Shown here in pieces: positions 55,321-63,060 of a stretch of 64,000 nt of DNA. The notes beneath the pieces are model-generated. The model had not been told where the DNA came from and made no database searches. It was given only the letters and a program-made list of their open reading frames with translations. Source of the DNA: Fischerella sp. PCC 9431 (GTDB lineage: Bacteria > Cyanobacteriota > Cyanobacteriia > Cyanobacteriales > Nostocaceae); the NCBI RefSeq assembly GCF_000447295.1, contig NZ_KE650771.1:1761004-1825003 (forward strand), given 5' to 3'. Positions within the stretch are counted from its first letter, which is position 1, and each line of letters begins with the position of its first letter. Both the position numbers and the translations under genes were made by a program.

Positions 55321-56229
55321 TTAATTTTCTGTAGTACCAGTATTTCTTTTCAGTCTTTTCATCGCCATTTCTATACTGAATTTCATCCGTTTAAAGGCCT
55401 TGGCAAGATTACCAATTTCATCATTAGTTATTTGTTTGAATTCAACATCCATATGTCCTGTGCTAACTTCCTCAGCTACACGAGTTAGACGCTTTAAAGG
55501 GCGGACAACTTGATGTTCTAAGAAAATATTCACTAAAAGAACAACACAAATAAAAACAGCAGAGACAATGAGAATAATTACAAAAGAAGATTTATGTGCT
55601 TTGTCAATAACTTTGCTAGCTGGCAAAGAAATTATCTGTGCGCCAATGATACTATTCAACTGCCATCCAAATCCATTTTCCGCGCCATAACGTTCAATCA
55701 TCGTTTTCGGTGCAACGTCAGGAGTACTGTGACACCTCAAGCAGGCTTGTTGAGTTAGCTTCAGTGGACGAGCAATATAGAAAATATCTCCACCAGGTAA
55801 TGAACGAAAACCACTTAACTCTTTTAAATCTTTTTCATCAATAAAACGCTTGATAATATCTGATTCAAAAGTATCAGCTTTGTCTCTTAAACTTGTAGGA
55901 TTGAGTGCTGCTTCTTTATAAAAAAAATCTTTATATTCTGGTTTTTTTCGCAAAATTTCAAATACTTCTCTCGCAGAATAAGCAGATACTGTTTGTGGCA
56001 AGAATTTCGTTTCCAATTTATCCACTAGTTCCGGCGTGACTTGAGAAACGGTATACTCACGCAAAGCACTAATAGTTTCAATTAGTGACAACGCATTGTT
56101 AGCGATTTCTTGTTTAGCATTTTGTCTAAGTAACGAAGATAAACTAAACCCACTCAAGCCCAAGCCAAACACAAGAATCAGAATTAGTAGGATTGTAAAC
56201 TTTTGTCTCAATTTCAGATTTTTTAGCAT
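55321..56229 (-). CDS. Heme-c DUF3365 (Tll0287-like) and HAMP membrane protein, copy B
   Basis: 302 residues, strongly similar to copy A over its whole length. First span about 10-32, DUF3365 domain with YSAREVFEILRKKPEYKDFF, GGDIFYIARPL and CLRCH (C163, C166, H167, the same positions as in A), second span near 215-240, HAMP (HQVVRPLKRLTRVAEEVSTGHMDVEFKQITNDEIGNLAKAF) and a short basic tail. Again no output domain. It is the upstream member of the tandem pair; the common promoter should lie before 56229. Confidence 0.88.
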   Translation of the reverse strand: MLKNLKLRQKFTILLILILVFGLGLSGFSLSSLLRQNAKQEIANNALSLIETISALREYTVSQVTPELVDKLETKFLPQTVSAYSAREVFEILRKKPEYKDFFYKEAALNPTSLRDKADTFESDIIKRFIDEKDLKELSGFRSLPGGDIFYIARPLKLTQQACLRCHSTPDVAPKTMIERYGAENGFGWQLNSIIGAQIISLPASKVIDKAHKSSFVIILIVSAVFICVVLLVNIFLEHQVVRPLKRLTRVAEEVSTGHMDVEFKQITNDEIGNLAKAFKRMKFSIEMAMKRLKRNTGTTEN

Positions 56230-56644
56230 TGTGGTTAATCTTAGGTTTTAGCAGGGATGATAAAAACTACATAATCACATTCCAGTGTTCCAGATATAAA
56301 ATATATTTTTTATTAACTAAAAGCAACCTAAAAATAAACATTAGGTTCTACACCCCAAGACACAAAAATTACGCAAGATAAATATTAGTAATTTTAATAA
56401 GTAGCTATTATGAATTACGTACACCAGGGTAAAGAAAAATATGACTCTTGTTACACATGTCGGGTGATAAAACTGAGGGAACCTCACACCAGCTACTACA
56501 ACAGGAGGAAACCTTGCAACGCACTGGTTCCCCTACACACCTTTTTCAAGTTGAATTTTGGATTACTTCCCTATGGAATCTCAAGGCTTGTAACATTAAG
56601 TAATTATCAGTCAAAATAAATAGCAGATCTAGCAATTATTACTA
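56230..56644. other. Divergent spacer with dispersed repeat, copy 2
   Basis: 415 bp between DUF3365 copy B and the WD40 kinase. At 56410-56461 lies ATGAATTACGTACACCAGGG with AAAAATATGACTCTT, the partner of 27639-27690. The 69-residue frame starting at this repeat has no ribosome site or domain and is not called. The rest has no gene. Confidence 0.65.
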
Positions 56645-58447
56645 ATGGTTTGGAATCCAGGACAACGGTTGTTTGGGGGACGATATATCATCCAAAGCAA
56701 ACTAGGTGAGGGGGGAATAGGTATCACTTACCTCGCCACAACTGAACATGGAGAACTACGGGTTATTAAAACCTTAAAAGAAGAAATCTTCAATAACCCT
56801 GCCTGGAAACCTCATCGAGACAAGTTAAAGCTTGACTTTCGAGATGAAGCTGTGAGATTGGCTGTGTGTCGCCATCCGCACATAGTCCAAATAGAAAATA
56901 TCTTCGATGAAGCAAATATGCCTTGTATGGTGATGGAGTACATCGAAGGTGAAGATATGGGTAAGCGCTTACAACGACTGGGAATGCTACCAGAAGTAGA
57001 AGCACTGCTTTACATACGGCAAGTCGGCGCTGCTGTAGCTATGATTCACCGCAAAGGCTTGCTACATCGGGACATAAAGCCGCGCAACATTATGCTTCGC
57101 AACGATAAATTAGAAGCTGTTCTGATTGATTTTGGTATTGCCAGAGAATTTATTCCCAATGTTGTACAAAAGCACACAGTCTATCGTACCCCTGGTTTTG
57201 CACCTCCCGAACAATACGAATTGGAAGCACCACGGGGAGAATACATAGATGTTTATGGTTTAGCAGCTACCTTATATAGTTTGGTGACTGGGATTATACC
57301 AACTAGTGCGGAGGAGAGACGGCGCAACATTTCTCTCAGACCACCACAGTACTACAATCCCAATCTTAGCCACACAGTAAATCTGGCAATTCTGCGCGGT
57401 ATGGAATTGCAATCCAAGCAGCGTCCTCAAAGCGTACAAGACTGGTTAAATTTACTAGATAGCAAGTTTGAGGAAGATTCTTCTGTCCCCCCCACACAAA
57501 TTATCACTCCAAACACCCACGCTCAAACTACAATTTTATTGAGTCAAGGGGAATGGGAGTGTGTAAATACTCTCAAAGGCCATGCCAGCATGGTGCAAAC
57601 TGTAGCAGTTAGTGGTGACGGACAGCTTATAGCCAGTGGTAGTAGTGACACCACGATCAAACTGTGGCAATTAGAAAGTGGTAAGTTACTGCGTAGCCTT
57701 GGCCGTTGGTTTTCTGGCCATTCGAGTATGGTTAGTAGTGTGACCTTCAGCCCAGATGGAGAAATTCTTGCTAGTGCGGGTTGGGATGAGACAATTAAAT
57801 TGTGGTTAATTAGTTCTGGTAAAGCAATTCGTACTCTTAGAAGTCATAGCAATGGTGTGAATTCTGTCAGCTTTAGTCCAAATGGACAAATGCTGGTTAG
57901 TGGCAGTGCTGATTGTAAGATCAAACTATGGCAAGTGAGTACGGGTAGAGAAATTCGGACTTTTGTTGGACATACTGATACTGTTTGGTCTGTGGCTTGG
58001 AGTCCGAATCGAGAAGTAATAGCCAGTGGAAGTGCAGATTATACAGTCAAACTGTGGTATATCAATACAGGTCAAGAAATTCGCACTTTGAGAGGACATG
58101 CATTTTTTGTGAATGCGATCGCCTTCAGTCCAGATGGCGAAATGATTGCTAGTGGCAGCGCAGATTCTACTATCAAACTGTGGCTAGTAAGCACAGGTCA
58201 AGAAATTTGCACCCTCGCAGGGCATTCTAACTCGGTATGGTCACTTGCCTTTAGTCCAGATGGACAGTGGTTAGCAAGTGGTAGTTGGGACAAAACCATC
58301 AAGATATGGCATATCAGTACAGGTAAAGAAGTTTGTACCCTGACTGGTCATTTAAACTATATTCGGTCTGTCACCTATAGTCCAAGTGGGCAAACTTTAG
58401 TAAGTGGTAGTGATGACGACACCATCAAAATTTGGCGGTGTAGGTGA
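56645..58447 (+). CDS. Serine/threonine protein kinase with C-terminal WD40 propeller
   Basis: 600 residues. Kinase domain about 10-275: LGEGGIGITYLATTEHGEL, K42, HRDIKPRN (H141, D143, N148), DFG D162 and PPEQYELEAP. After a short linker, seven WD40 repeats (about 300-600) end in KLW/KIW, for example GHTDTVWSVAWSPNREVIAS, enough to close a propeller. Kinases of this build are typical of filamentous cyanobacteria (family knowledge). It likely phosphorylates partners that the propeller holds. The repeats are similar at the DNA level, so copy-number change is possible. Confidence 0.95.
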   Translation: MVWNPGQRLFGGRYIIQSKLGEGGIGITYLATTEHGELRVIKTLKEEIFNNPAWKPHRDKLKLDFRDEAVRLAVCRHPHIVQIENIFDEANMPCMVMEYIEGEDMGKRLQRLGMLPEVEALLYIRQVGAAVAMIHRKGLLHRDIKPRNIMLRNDKLEAVLIDFGIAREFIPNVVQKHTVYRTPGFAPPEQYELEAPRGEYIDVYGLAATLYSLVTGIIPTSAEERRRNISLRPPQYYNPNLSHTVNLAILRGMELQSKQRPQSVQDWLNLLDSKFEEDSSVPPTQIITPNTHAQTTILLSQGEWECVNTLKGHASMVQTVAVSGDGQLIASGSSDTTIKLWQLESGKLLRSLGRWFSGHSSMVSSVTFSPDGEILASAGWDETIKLWLISSGKAIRTLRSHSNGVNSVSFSPNGQMLVSGSADCKIKLWQVSTGREIRTFVGHTDTVWSVAWSPNREVIASGSADYTVKLWYINTGQEIRTLRGHAFFVNAIAFSPDGEMIASGSADSTIKLWLVSTGQEICTLAGHSNSVWSLAFSPDGQWLASGSWDKTIKIWHISTGKEVCTLTGHLNYIRSVTYSPSGQTLVSGSDDDTIKIWRCR

Positions 58448-58449
58448 AG

Positions 58450-58570
58450 GAGATTAAGGATCGGGCAATTGGGCATTGGGCATTGGGCATTGGTATTCTC
58501 CCTGCTCCCTGCTCCCTGCACCCTGCTTCCTTGTCCCCTTTCCCGATCCCCGATCCCTGATCCCCAATAC
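58450..58570. repeat. STRR block
   Basis: GGGCATT heptamers, then CTCCCTG(C/T) repeats and GATCCCCGATCCCTGATCCC-type units. It follows the WD40 kinase stop and is complementary in parts, which would fold into a hairpin. Confidence 0.8.
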
Positions 58571-58658
58571 ACTTTTGTTTCTTCAGATAGAACTGGCAAT
58601 TATCAAAAATTGGGACAATAATGACGGCAAACTGTTATTTTTGTTAAATTAAAATCCT

Positions 58659-59552
58659 ATGAGTTTTGGTATCGGTGATTTATTTTTGATATTTCTGCTT
58701 TTTTCGTCTTTTCAACCGATTTGGCAAAAACGCCAGATGGAATATCGACGCTTCCGCGCCCTTCAAGAATTTCAGCAGCAACGCAAAAGTAGAGTAATTT
58801 TTCTGATTCACCGCCAAGAGTCAATTAGTTTACTGGGAATTCCCCTATCACGCTATATAACTATCGAAGACTCAGAACAGATTCTGCGGGCAATTCGTCT
58901 TACCCCACCAGATGTGCCAATCGACTTAATTTTACATACTCCTGGTGGTTTGGTTTTAGCTACCGAACAAATTGCCAGGGCATTAATTCGTCACCCTTCT
59001 AAAGTTACAGTTTTTGTACCCCACTATGCCATGAGTGGTGGGACTATGCTTGCCCTAGCTGCTGACGAAATTGTTATGGATGCCAATGCTGTTTTAGGAC
59101 CTGTTGATCCCCAACTTGGTAATTTCCCGGCGGCAAGTATTTTAAAAATTGTAGAAGATAAACCCATCAGTGAAATTGATGATCAAACACTGATTATGGC
59201 TGACTTATCGCGTAAAGCAATACAGCAAGTACAGCGCTTTGTGCGGACTCTATTAAAAGACAATGTACCTAAACAAAAAGTTAAGTCAGAAGATATTGAA
59301 AAAATCGTTGAAGCTTTAACAACAGGACGCGTTACTCATGACTATCCGATTACGGTTGAAGAAGCAACAGAGATGGGGCTGCCCGTAACAGTCGGACTGC
59401 CCCGTATAGTTTACGACCTGATGGAGTTGTATCCGCAACCTCAAGGCGGACGCCCAACGGTACAGTACATCCCCATGCCTTATGATGACCGTCGTCCTAT
59501 ACTACCAGTTCCCAAGGGTAGACCGTTAGAAGAACCAAATCAAATGAGTTAA
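58659..59552 (+). CDS. SDH-family Clp-fold serine protease
   Basis: 297 residues. One N-terminal membrane span (GIGDLFLIFLLFSSFQPIW). The Clp/crotonase core has DLILHTPGGLVLATEQIARAL, the serine in VPHYAMSGGTMLALAADEIVMD, and LGPVDPQLG. This matches the serine dehydrogenase-proteinase (SDH/SppA-related) membrane proteases. A Pro-rich tail follows. It may act in membrane protein quality control; the partner is unknown. Confidence 0.88.
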   Translation: MSFGIGDLFLIFLLFSSFQPIWQKRQMEYRRFRALQEFQQQRKSRVIFLIHRQESISLLGIPLSRYITIEDSEQILRAIRLTPPDVPIDLILHTPGGLVLATEQIARALIRHPSKVTVFVPHYAMSGGTMLALAADEIVMDANAVLGPVDPQLGNFPAASILKIVEDKPISEIDDQTLIMADLSRKAIQQVQRFVRTLLKDNVPKQKVKSEDIEKIVEALTTGRVTHDYPITVEEATEMGLPVTVGLPRIVYDLMELYPQPQGGRPTVQYIPMPYDDRRPILPVPKGRPLEEPNQMS

Positions 59553-59577
59553 TAAATTCAATTAACAGTTAACAGTA

Positions 59578-59640
59578 ACCAGTTTAATTTGATAACTGAT
59601 AACTGATAACTGATAACTGATAACTGATAACTGATAACTT
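59578..59640. repeat. STRR block (TAACTGA heptamers)
   Basis: GATAACT is repeated about seven times just after the protease gene, preceded by AACAGTTAACAGTAACCAG. It is the same motif family as near 30910. Confidence 0.9.
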
Positions 59641-59667
59641 GTCCCCAATACCTTTCCCTTGTCTAAT

Positions 59668-60438
59668 CTAAGGTGTGGGTGATGGGGTTGCTGTTGGTTT
59701 TGTTGTAGGTGTTGCTGTCGATGTTGGTGTTGGCGATGGAGTTGCTGTTGGCGTTGTTGTAGGTGTTGCTGTCGATGTTGGTGTTGGCGATGGAGTTGCT
59801 GTTGGTGTTGTCGTAGGTGTTGCTGTCGATGTTGGTGTTGGCGATGGAGTTGCTGTTGGTGTTGTTGTAGGTGTTGCTGTCGATGTTGGTGTTGGCGATG
59901 GAGTTGCTGTTGGTGTTGGCGATGGTGGTGTAGATGATGGTGCTACTGATGGATTTTGAAGTATTTTCTTAGCATCTTTGTCAAGTCTCTGCCGCAATGC
60001 TAAGTCAGCAATTCCTGTTTGGGGAAGCTGTAGTTTTTTCTGATAAGCTTTGACTGCGGATTGGGTTTGAGGCCCGTAAAATGAGTTTTTAGGTAGAGGA
60101 GGATTTGGCTTAGTTACCAAATTCAGGTTTGCCTGTAAAATTTTGACGATATTTGCTGCATAAGCTTGAGTTTTTGGCCCAGCAATGCCATCCACTGGTG
60201 TTAATCTATAACCCTTTTGAAATTCTTGAATTGCTTTTTTCGTTTCTGCATCTGTTAGCGGTGCGCTTGATACTGTAACTTTATAACCTAATCCTTGCAG
60301 TACGCTACGAAATTGCTGTGGAGTATAGATTTGTTGCCTTACAGTTGTTGGTGTTTGTGCGATCGCCACACTTGTTGCCGCAGTTACGATACATACGGTA
60401 GCTACACTCAAGCTTGATTTTCCAAATTCACACCACAT
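59668..60438 (-). CDS. Exported peptidoglycan-binding protein with Pro/Thr repeat tail
   Basis: 256 residues. A signal peptide (SSLSVATVCIVTAATSVAIA) is followed by two peptidoglycan-binding-domain-1 type units (about 40-100: FRSVLQGLGYKVTVSSAPLT, AIQEFQKGYRLTPVDGIAGPKTQ; about 100-155: LPKNSFYGPQTQSAVKAYQK, KLQLPQTG). The last 85 residues are a Pro/Thr/Ser repeat of 18 residues (TATPTTTPTATPSPTPTS). The gene stops within or right after the repeat, so tail length depends on copy number. It probably binds the cell wall with a stalk-like tail. Confidence 0.85.
   Translation of the reverse strand: MWCEFGKSSLSVATVCIVTAATSVAIAQTPTTVRQQIYTPQQFRSVLQGLGYKVTVSSAPLTDAETKKAIQEFQKGYRLTPVDGIAGPKTQAYAANIVKILQANLNLVTKPNPPLPKNSFYGPQTQSAVKAYQKKLQLPQTGIADLALRQRLDKDAKKILQNPSVAPSSTPPSPTPTATPSPTPTSTATPTTTPTATPSPTPTSTATPTTTPTATPSPTPTSTATPTTTPTATPSPTPTSTATPTTKPTATPSPTP
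59680..59915. repeat. 54-bp tandem repeat (about 4 units) in coding DNA
   Basis: Units begin near 59706, 59760, 59814 and 59868 (GTAGGTGTTGCTGTCGATGT type) and are nearly identical, a sign of recent expansion. Both strands are open; the minus strand encodes the Pro/Thr tail and the plus-strand frame is a shadow. Confidence 0.95.
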
Positions 60439-60773
60439 AATTCAAATTCCTTTCAATGAAGCCGGGAAAATATTGATGTTACCAGAACTAACAGATGCAT
60501 TTTAAGTTTAGATAAATACTTTGGCTGAAATATTAATGATTGTTGATTAAAACTAGTTGTATTCAGTTTAAAACTAGAAGGTTTGTATAAAAAGTTTTAC
60601 AATTTGATTCTTCAAGAGTATTTTTACTTAGCGGTAACTTTAGATCAAGAAACCTAAAACAACATAAATTATAGTTATTTGTTGGTATTTGTTTGTTGAT
60701 TTTTGGTAACTTTATTATTTCCCATAATCCACTCACAACTCACTCCTAACCACTTAAAATTTTGATAGCTATA
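60439..60773. other. AT-rich divergent spacer
   Basis: 335 bp between the peptidoglycan-binding gene and the membrane protein gene. No repeat, hairpin or gene is seen; it should hold both promoters. Confidence 0.5.
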
Positions 60774-62177
60774 ATGTCTGATTCAAAATCTCTAAAGAAT
60801 AACAAACTCTGGTTTGAACGAGTAATGGCCGTAATTGCCACTATCAATTTATGCTTAGTCTTATTTAATTTAACTTATATTTCTTGGCGTGATCGGTACT
60901 TACAGTATGCACCGCGAATTGTGATTGCCTATGATTCACTTAAAGGTATTGAACCTCATAGAGAAACGGAAAAATATCTCAACACAATTGATGCACTTAA
61001 AAATCAAGTCAGTAAAACTGGTTTACAGTCGCCGGAAGCAGAAAATAAGCTGGCGGATTTACGCCGTATGAGTGGAGAAATAATAGAAAATAATCCTTTT
61101 GCATCAGCTAACAAAAGTGGCACATTGGAAAAAATTAAAAATCAAATGCGTTCTCACCTCAAGCAAGACTCTGCCAAAACAGCATTTGAGATTTTCTGGA
61201 GTCAGGAGTATTTGTTACAAAATGGCTGGACAAAAGAAATCATGTTTTTTAACCAGCAAGTAAGACCCTTAATTGCTACAAATTACTACCGAAGCATTGG
61301 AGAAGATGGTGAATATATTGATTATTTTTGGCTAATTGATTTACCTTTTGTCTGCTTATTTGCTGTCGAATTAGTCATTCGTAGTTTTTATATTAAACGC
61401 CGCTATCCTCGTTTCAGTTGGTTAAATGCAATTTTGTGGCGCTGGTATGACTTATTTTTACTAATACCGTTTTGGCGCTGGTTACGAACCATACCTGTGA
61501 TGATTCGTCTTGATCAAGCAGAAATATTAGATTTACAACCGATTAGACAGCAAATGCATTTAGGGATTGTATCAAATTTTGCTGAAGATCTGACTGAGAT
61601 AGTTGTAGTTAGAGTTATTAACCAGGTACAAGGTTCTATTCACCGGGGCGAATTATTTAGTTGGTTTTTGCAAAAAGAGAATTTGCGTCCTTATATCGAC
61701 ATCAATAATATCAATGAAGTGGAAGCGATCGCTGCTATTTTGGTACAAACTATCGTCTACCAAGTTCTACCTACAATTCAACCAGAACTAGTGGCGATGT
61801 TGCATCACAACCTAGAGGGTGCGTTAAATAATTCTCCTGTCTACCGCAATCTACAAAATTTACCGGGGGTGGCAAAAATACAAACACAGTTGAGTGAACA
61901 ATTAGCAACTCAAATCACCACTAATTTATACAATGCTCTAGTTAGTACTGTGGAAGATCCTGTTACTGCAAAACTCTCTAGTCAATTATTACAACGCTTT
62001 CGTGAAGCTTTAGGAGAGCAAATACAACAAAAACACGTATTATTAGAACTACAAAGCCTGCTTGTAGATTTTCTAGAGGAAATCAAGCTCAATTATGTTG
62101 AACGCCTATCGCAAGAGGATTTTAATAAAATTTTGGAGCAAACTACGCGGTTGAAAAGCGCACAGGAAAATAAATAA
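60774..62177 (+). CDS. Cyanobacterial membrane protein, function unknown
   Basis: 467 residues from the ATG at 60774 (a TTG 12 bp upstream is less likely). Spans at about 16-36 (VMAVIATINLCLVLFNLTYI) and 187-210 (YFWLIDLPFVCLFAVELVIR), then a segment with WLNAILWRWYDLFLLIPFWR and RTIPVMIRLDQAEILDL that loosely resembles the S3-S4 region of a voltage-sensing ion channel. The C-terminal 230 residues are helical and soluble. I recognise it as conserved in cyanobacteria, without a name. It is followed 179 bp later by rimP. Confidence 0.75.
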   Translation: MSDSKSLKNNKLWFERVMAVIATINLCLVLFNLTYISWRDRYLQYAPRIVIAYDSLKGIEPHRETEKYLNTIDALKNQVSKTGLQSPEAENKLADLRRMSGEIIENNPFASANKSGTLEKIKNQMRSHLKQDSAKTAFEIFWSQEYLLQNGWTKEIMFFNQQVRPLIATNYYRSIGEDGEYIDYFWLIDLPFVCLFAVELVIRSFYIKRRYPRFSWLNAILWRWYDLFLLIPFWRWLRTIPVMIRLDQAEILDLQPIRQQMHLGIVSNFAEDLTEIVVVRVINQVQGSIHRGELFSWFLQKENLRPYIDINNINEVEAIAAILVQTIVYQVLPTIQPELVAMLHHNLEGALNNSPVYRNLQNLPGVAKIQTQLSEQLATQITTNLYNALVSTVEDPVTAKLSSQLLQRFREALGEQIQQKHVLLELQSLLVDFLEEIKLNYVERLSQEDFNKILEQTTRLKSAQENK

Positions 62178-62263
62178 CAATTGACAATTGACAATTATCA
62201 ATCGACTGAATAAATATTTCTTCCTTCTCGCCCTGAAAAAAATACGCTACACTCAGAGAGAGG

Positions 62264-62341
62264 CGAATCAATTTTGATTCGTCCAAAGACTTCTTGGAAG
62301 ATATCCCTATCGCAGGAAGTGGGTAAGTGCCCACTTTTTTT
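62264..62341 (+). promoter_or_regulatory. Leader hairpins upstream of rimP-nusA (possible attenuator)
   Basis: CGAATCAA (62264-62271) pairs with TTGATTCG (62274-62281). Then AAGTGGG (62317-62323) pairs with CCCACTT (62330-62336), followed by TTTTT, a terminator-like structure ending 14 bp before the rimP start codon. Such a structure ahead of rimP suggests attenuation of the nusA operon, where NusA itself acts on termination. The hairpin could otherwise simply end the upstream transcript. Confidence 0.7.
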
Positions 62342-62355
62342 GTTGGAATTGTCGC

Positions 62356-62817
62356 ATGACTCATCCTTTAGTCCCACAAATTATTGATTTAGCCATACCA
62401 GTAGCAGAAGAACTGGAATTAGAGATTGTTGGCGTCGTTTTTCACACAAACCAACGTCCACCAGTTTTGCGGGTGGACATTCGCAACCCACACCAAGATA
62501 CTGGGTTGGATGATTGCGAACGGATGAGCCGCGCTTTAGAAGCGACTCTAGATGCGGCAGAAGTCATTCCAGATGCCTACGTTTTGGAAATATCCAGTCC
62601 TGGTATCTCCCGACAATTAATCACAGACAGAGAATTTACTTCCTTCAAAGGATTTCCCGTCATAGTTTCCACTTTCCCGCCCTATGAGGGACAACAAGAG
62701 TGGACTGGCCAATTAATTCGGCGGGATGAAACATCTGTTTACTTAAATCAAAAAGGTCGGGCGATCGCAATTCCCCTCACTCAGATTACTAAAGTACAGT
62801 TGGATGAACGTCGATAA
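62356..62817 (+). CDS. rimP: Ribosome maturation factor RimP
   Basis: Needed for 30S subunit maturation. 153 residues with the RimP N-terminal domain ([53 protein letters not shown]), the conserved [14 protein letters not shown], and a C-terminal SH3-like domain ([27 protein letters not shown]). Length and partner nusA are normal. A leader hairpin ends 14 bp upstream, and the next gene is nusA with an STRR-filled gap of 243 bp. Confidence 0.95.
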   Translation: MTHPLVPQIIDLAIPVAEELELEIVGVVFHTNQRPPVLRVDIRNPHQDTGLDDCERMSRALEATLDAAEVIPDAYVLEISSPGISRQLITDREFTSFKGFPVIVSTFPPYEGQQEWTGQLIRRDETSVYLNQKGRAIAIPLTQITKVQLDERR

Positions 62818-62819
62818 GA

Positions 62820-63045
62820 GAAGGGGAAAGGGATTGGTGATCAAGGATCGGTGATCGGGTAGCGGCAGAAGACAAGGGAGATAGAGAAGGGAAGGAAGAC
62901 AAGGGAAGGGAAAGAGGACAGGGAGAATATTTTTGATAAATTCTCCGCGTCTGCTACTCTCCCTTGTCACCCTTGTCTTCTCCCTTAGTTTGACTTGCCT
63001 CCCCAATCCCCAGTCCTTAGTCTCCAGTCCCTAATCCCTGATTAT
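62820..63045. repeat. STRR block splitting the rimP-nusA operon
   Basis: Complementary low-complexity arms (GGGGAAAGGGATTGGTGATC, AGGGAAGGAAGACAAGGGAA on one side; CTCCCTTGTCACCCTTGTC, CCCCAATCCCCAGTCC on the other) fill the gap. They could fold into a long imperfect hairpin between two genes that are normally adjacent. Confidence 0.75.
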
Positions 63046-63060
63046 TTAAGGAGATTGCTT

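Noticed and set aside
56410..56619. 69-residue frame between DUF3365 copy B and the WD40 kinase
   Set aside because: It begins in the dispersed repeat shared with 27639 and shows no domain or ribosome site.
59675..59959. 94-residue Val/Gly-rich frame opposite the Pro/Thr tail
   Set aside because: Mirror frame of the 54-bp array; the minus-strand gene with signal peptide and peptidoglycan-binding units is the real one.
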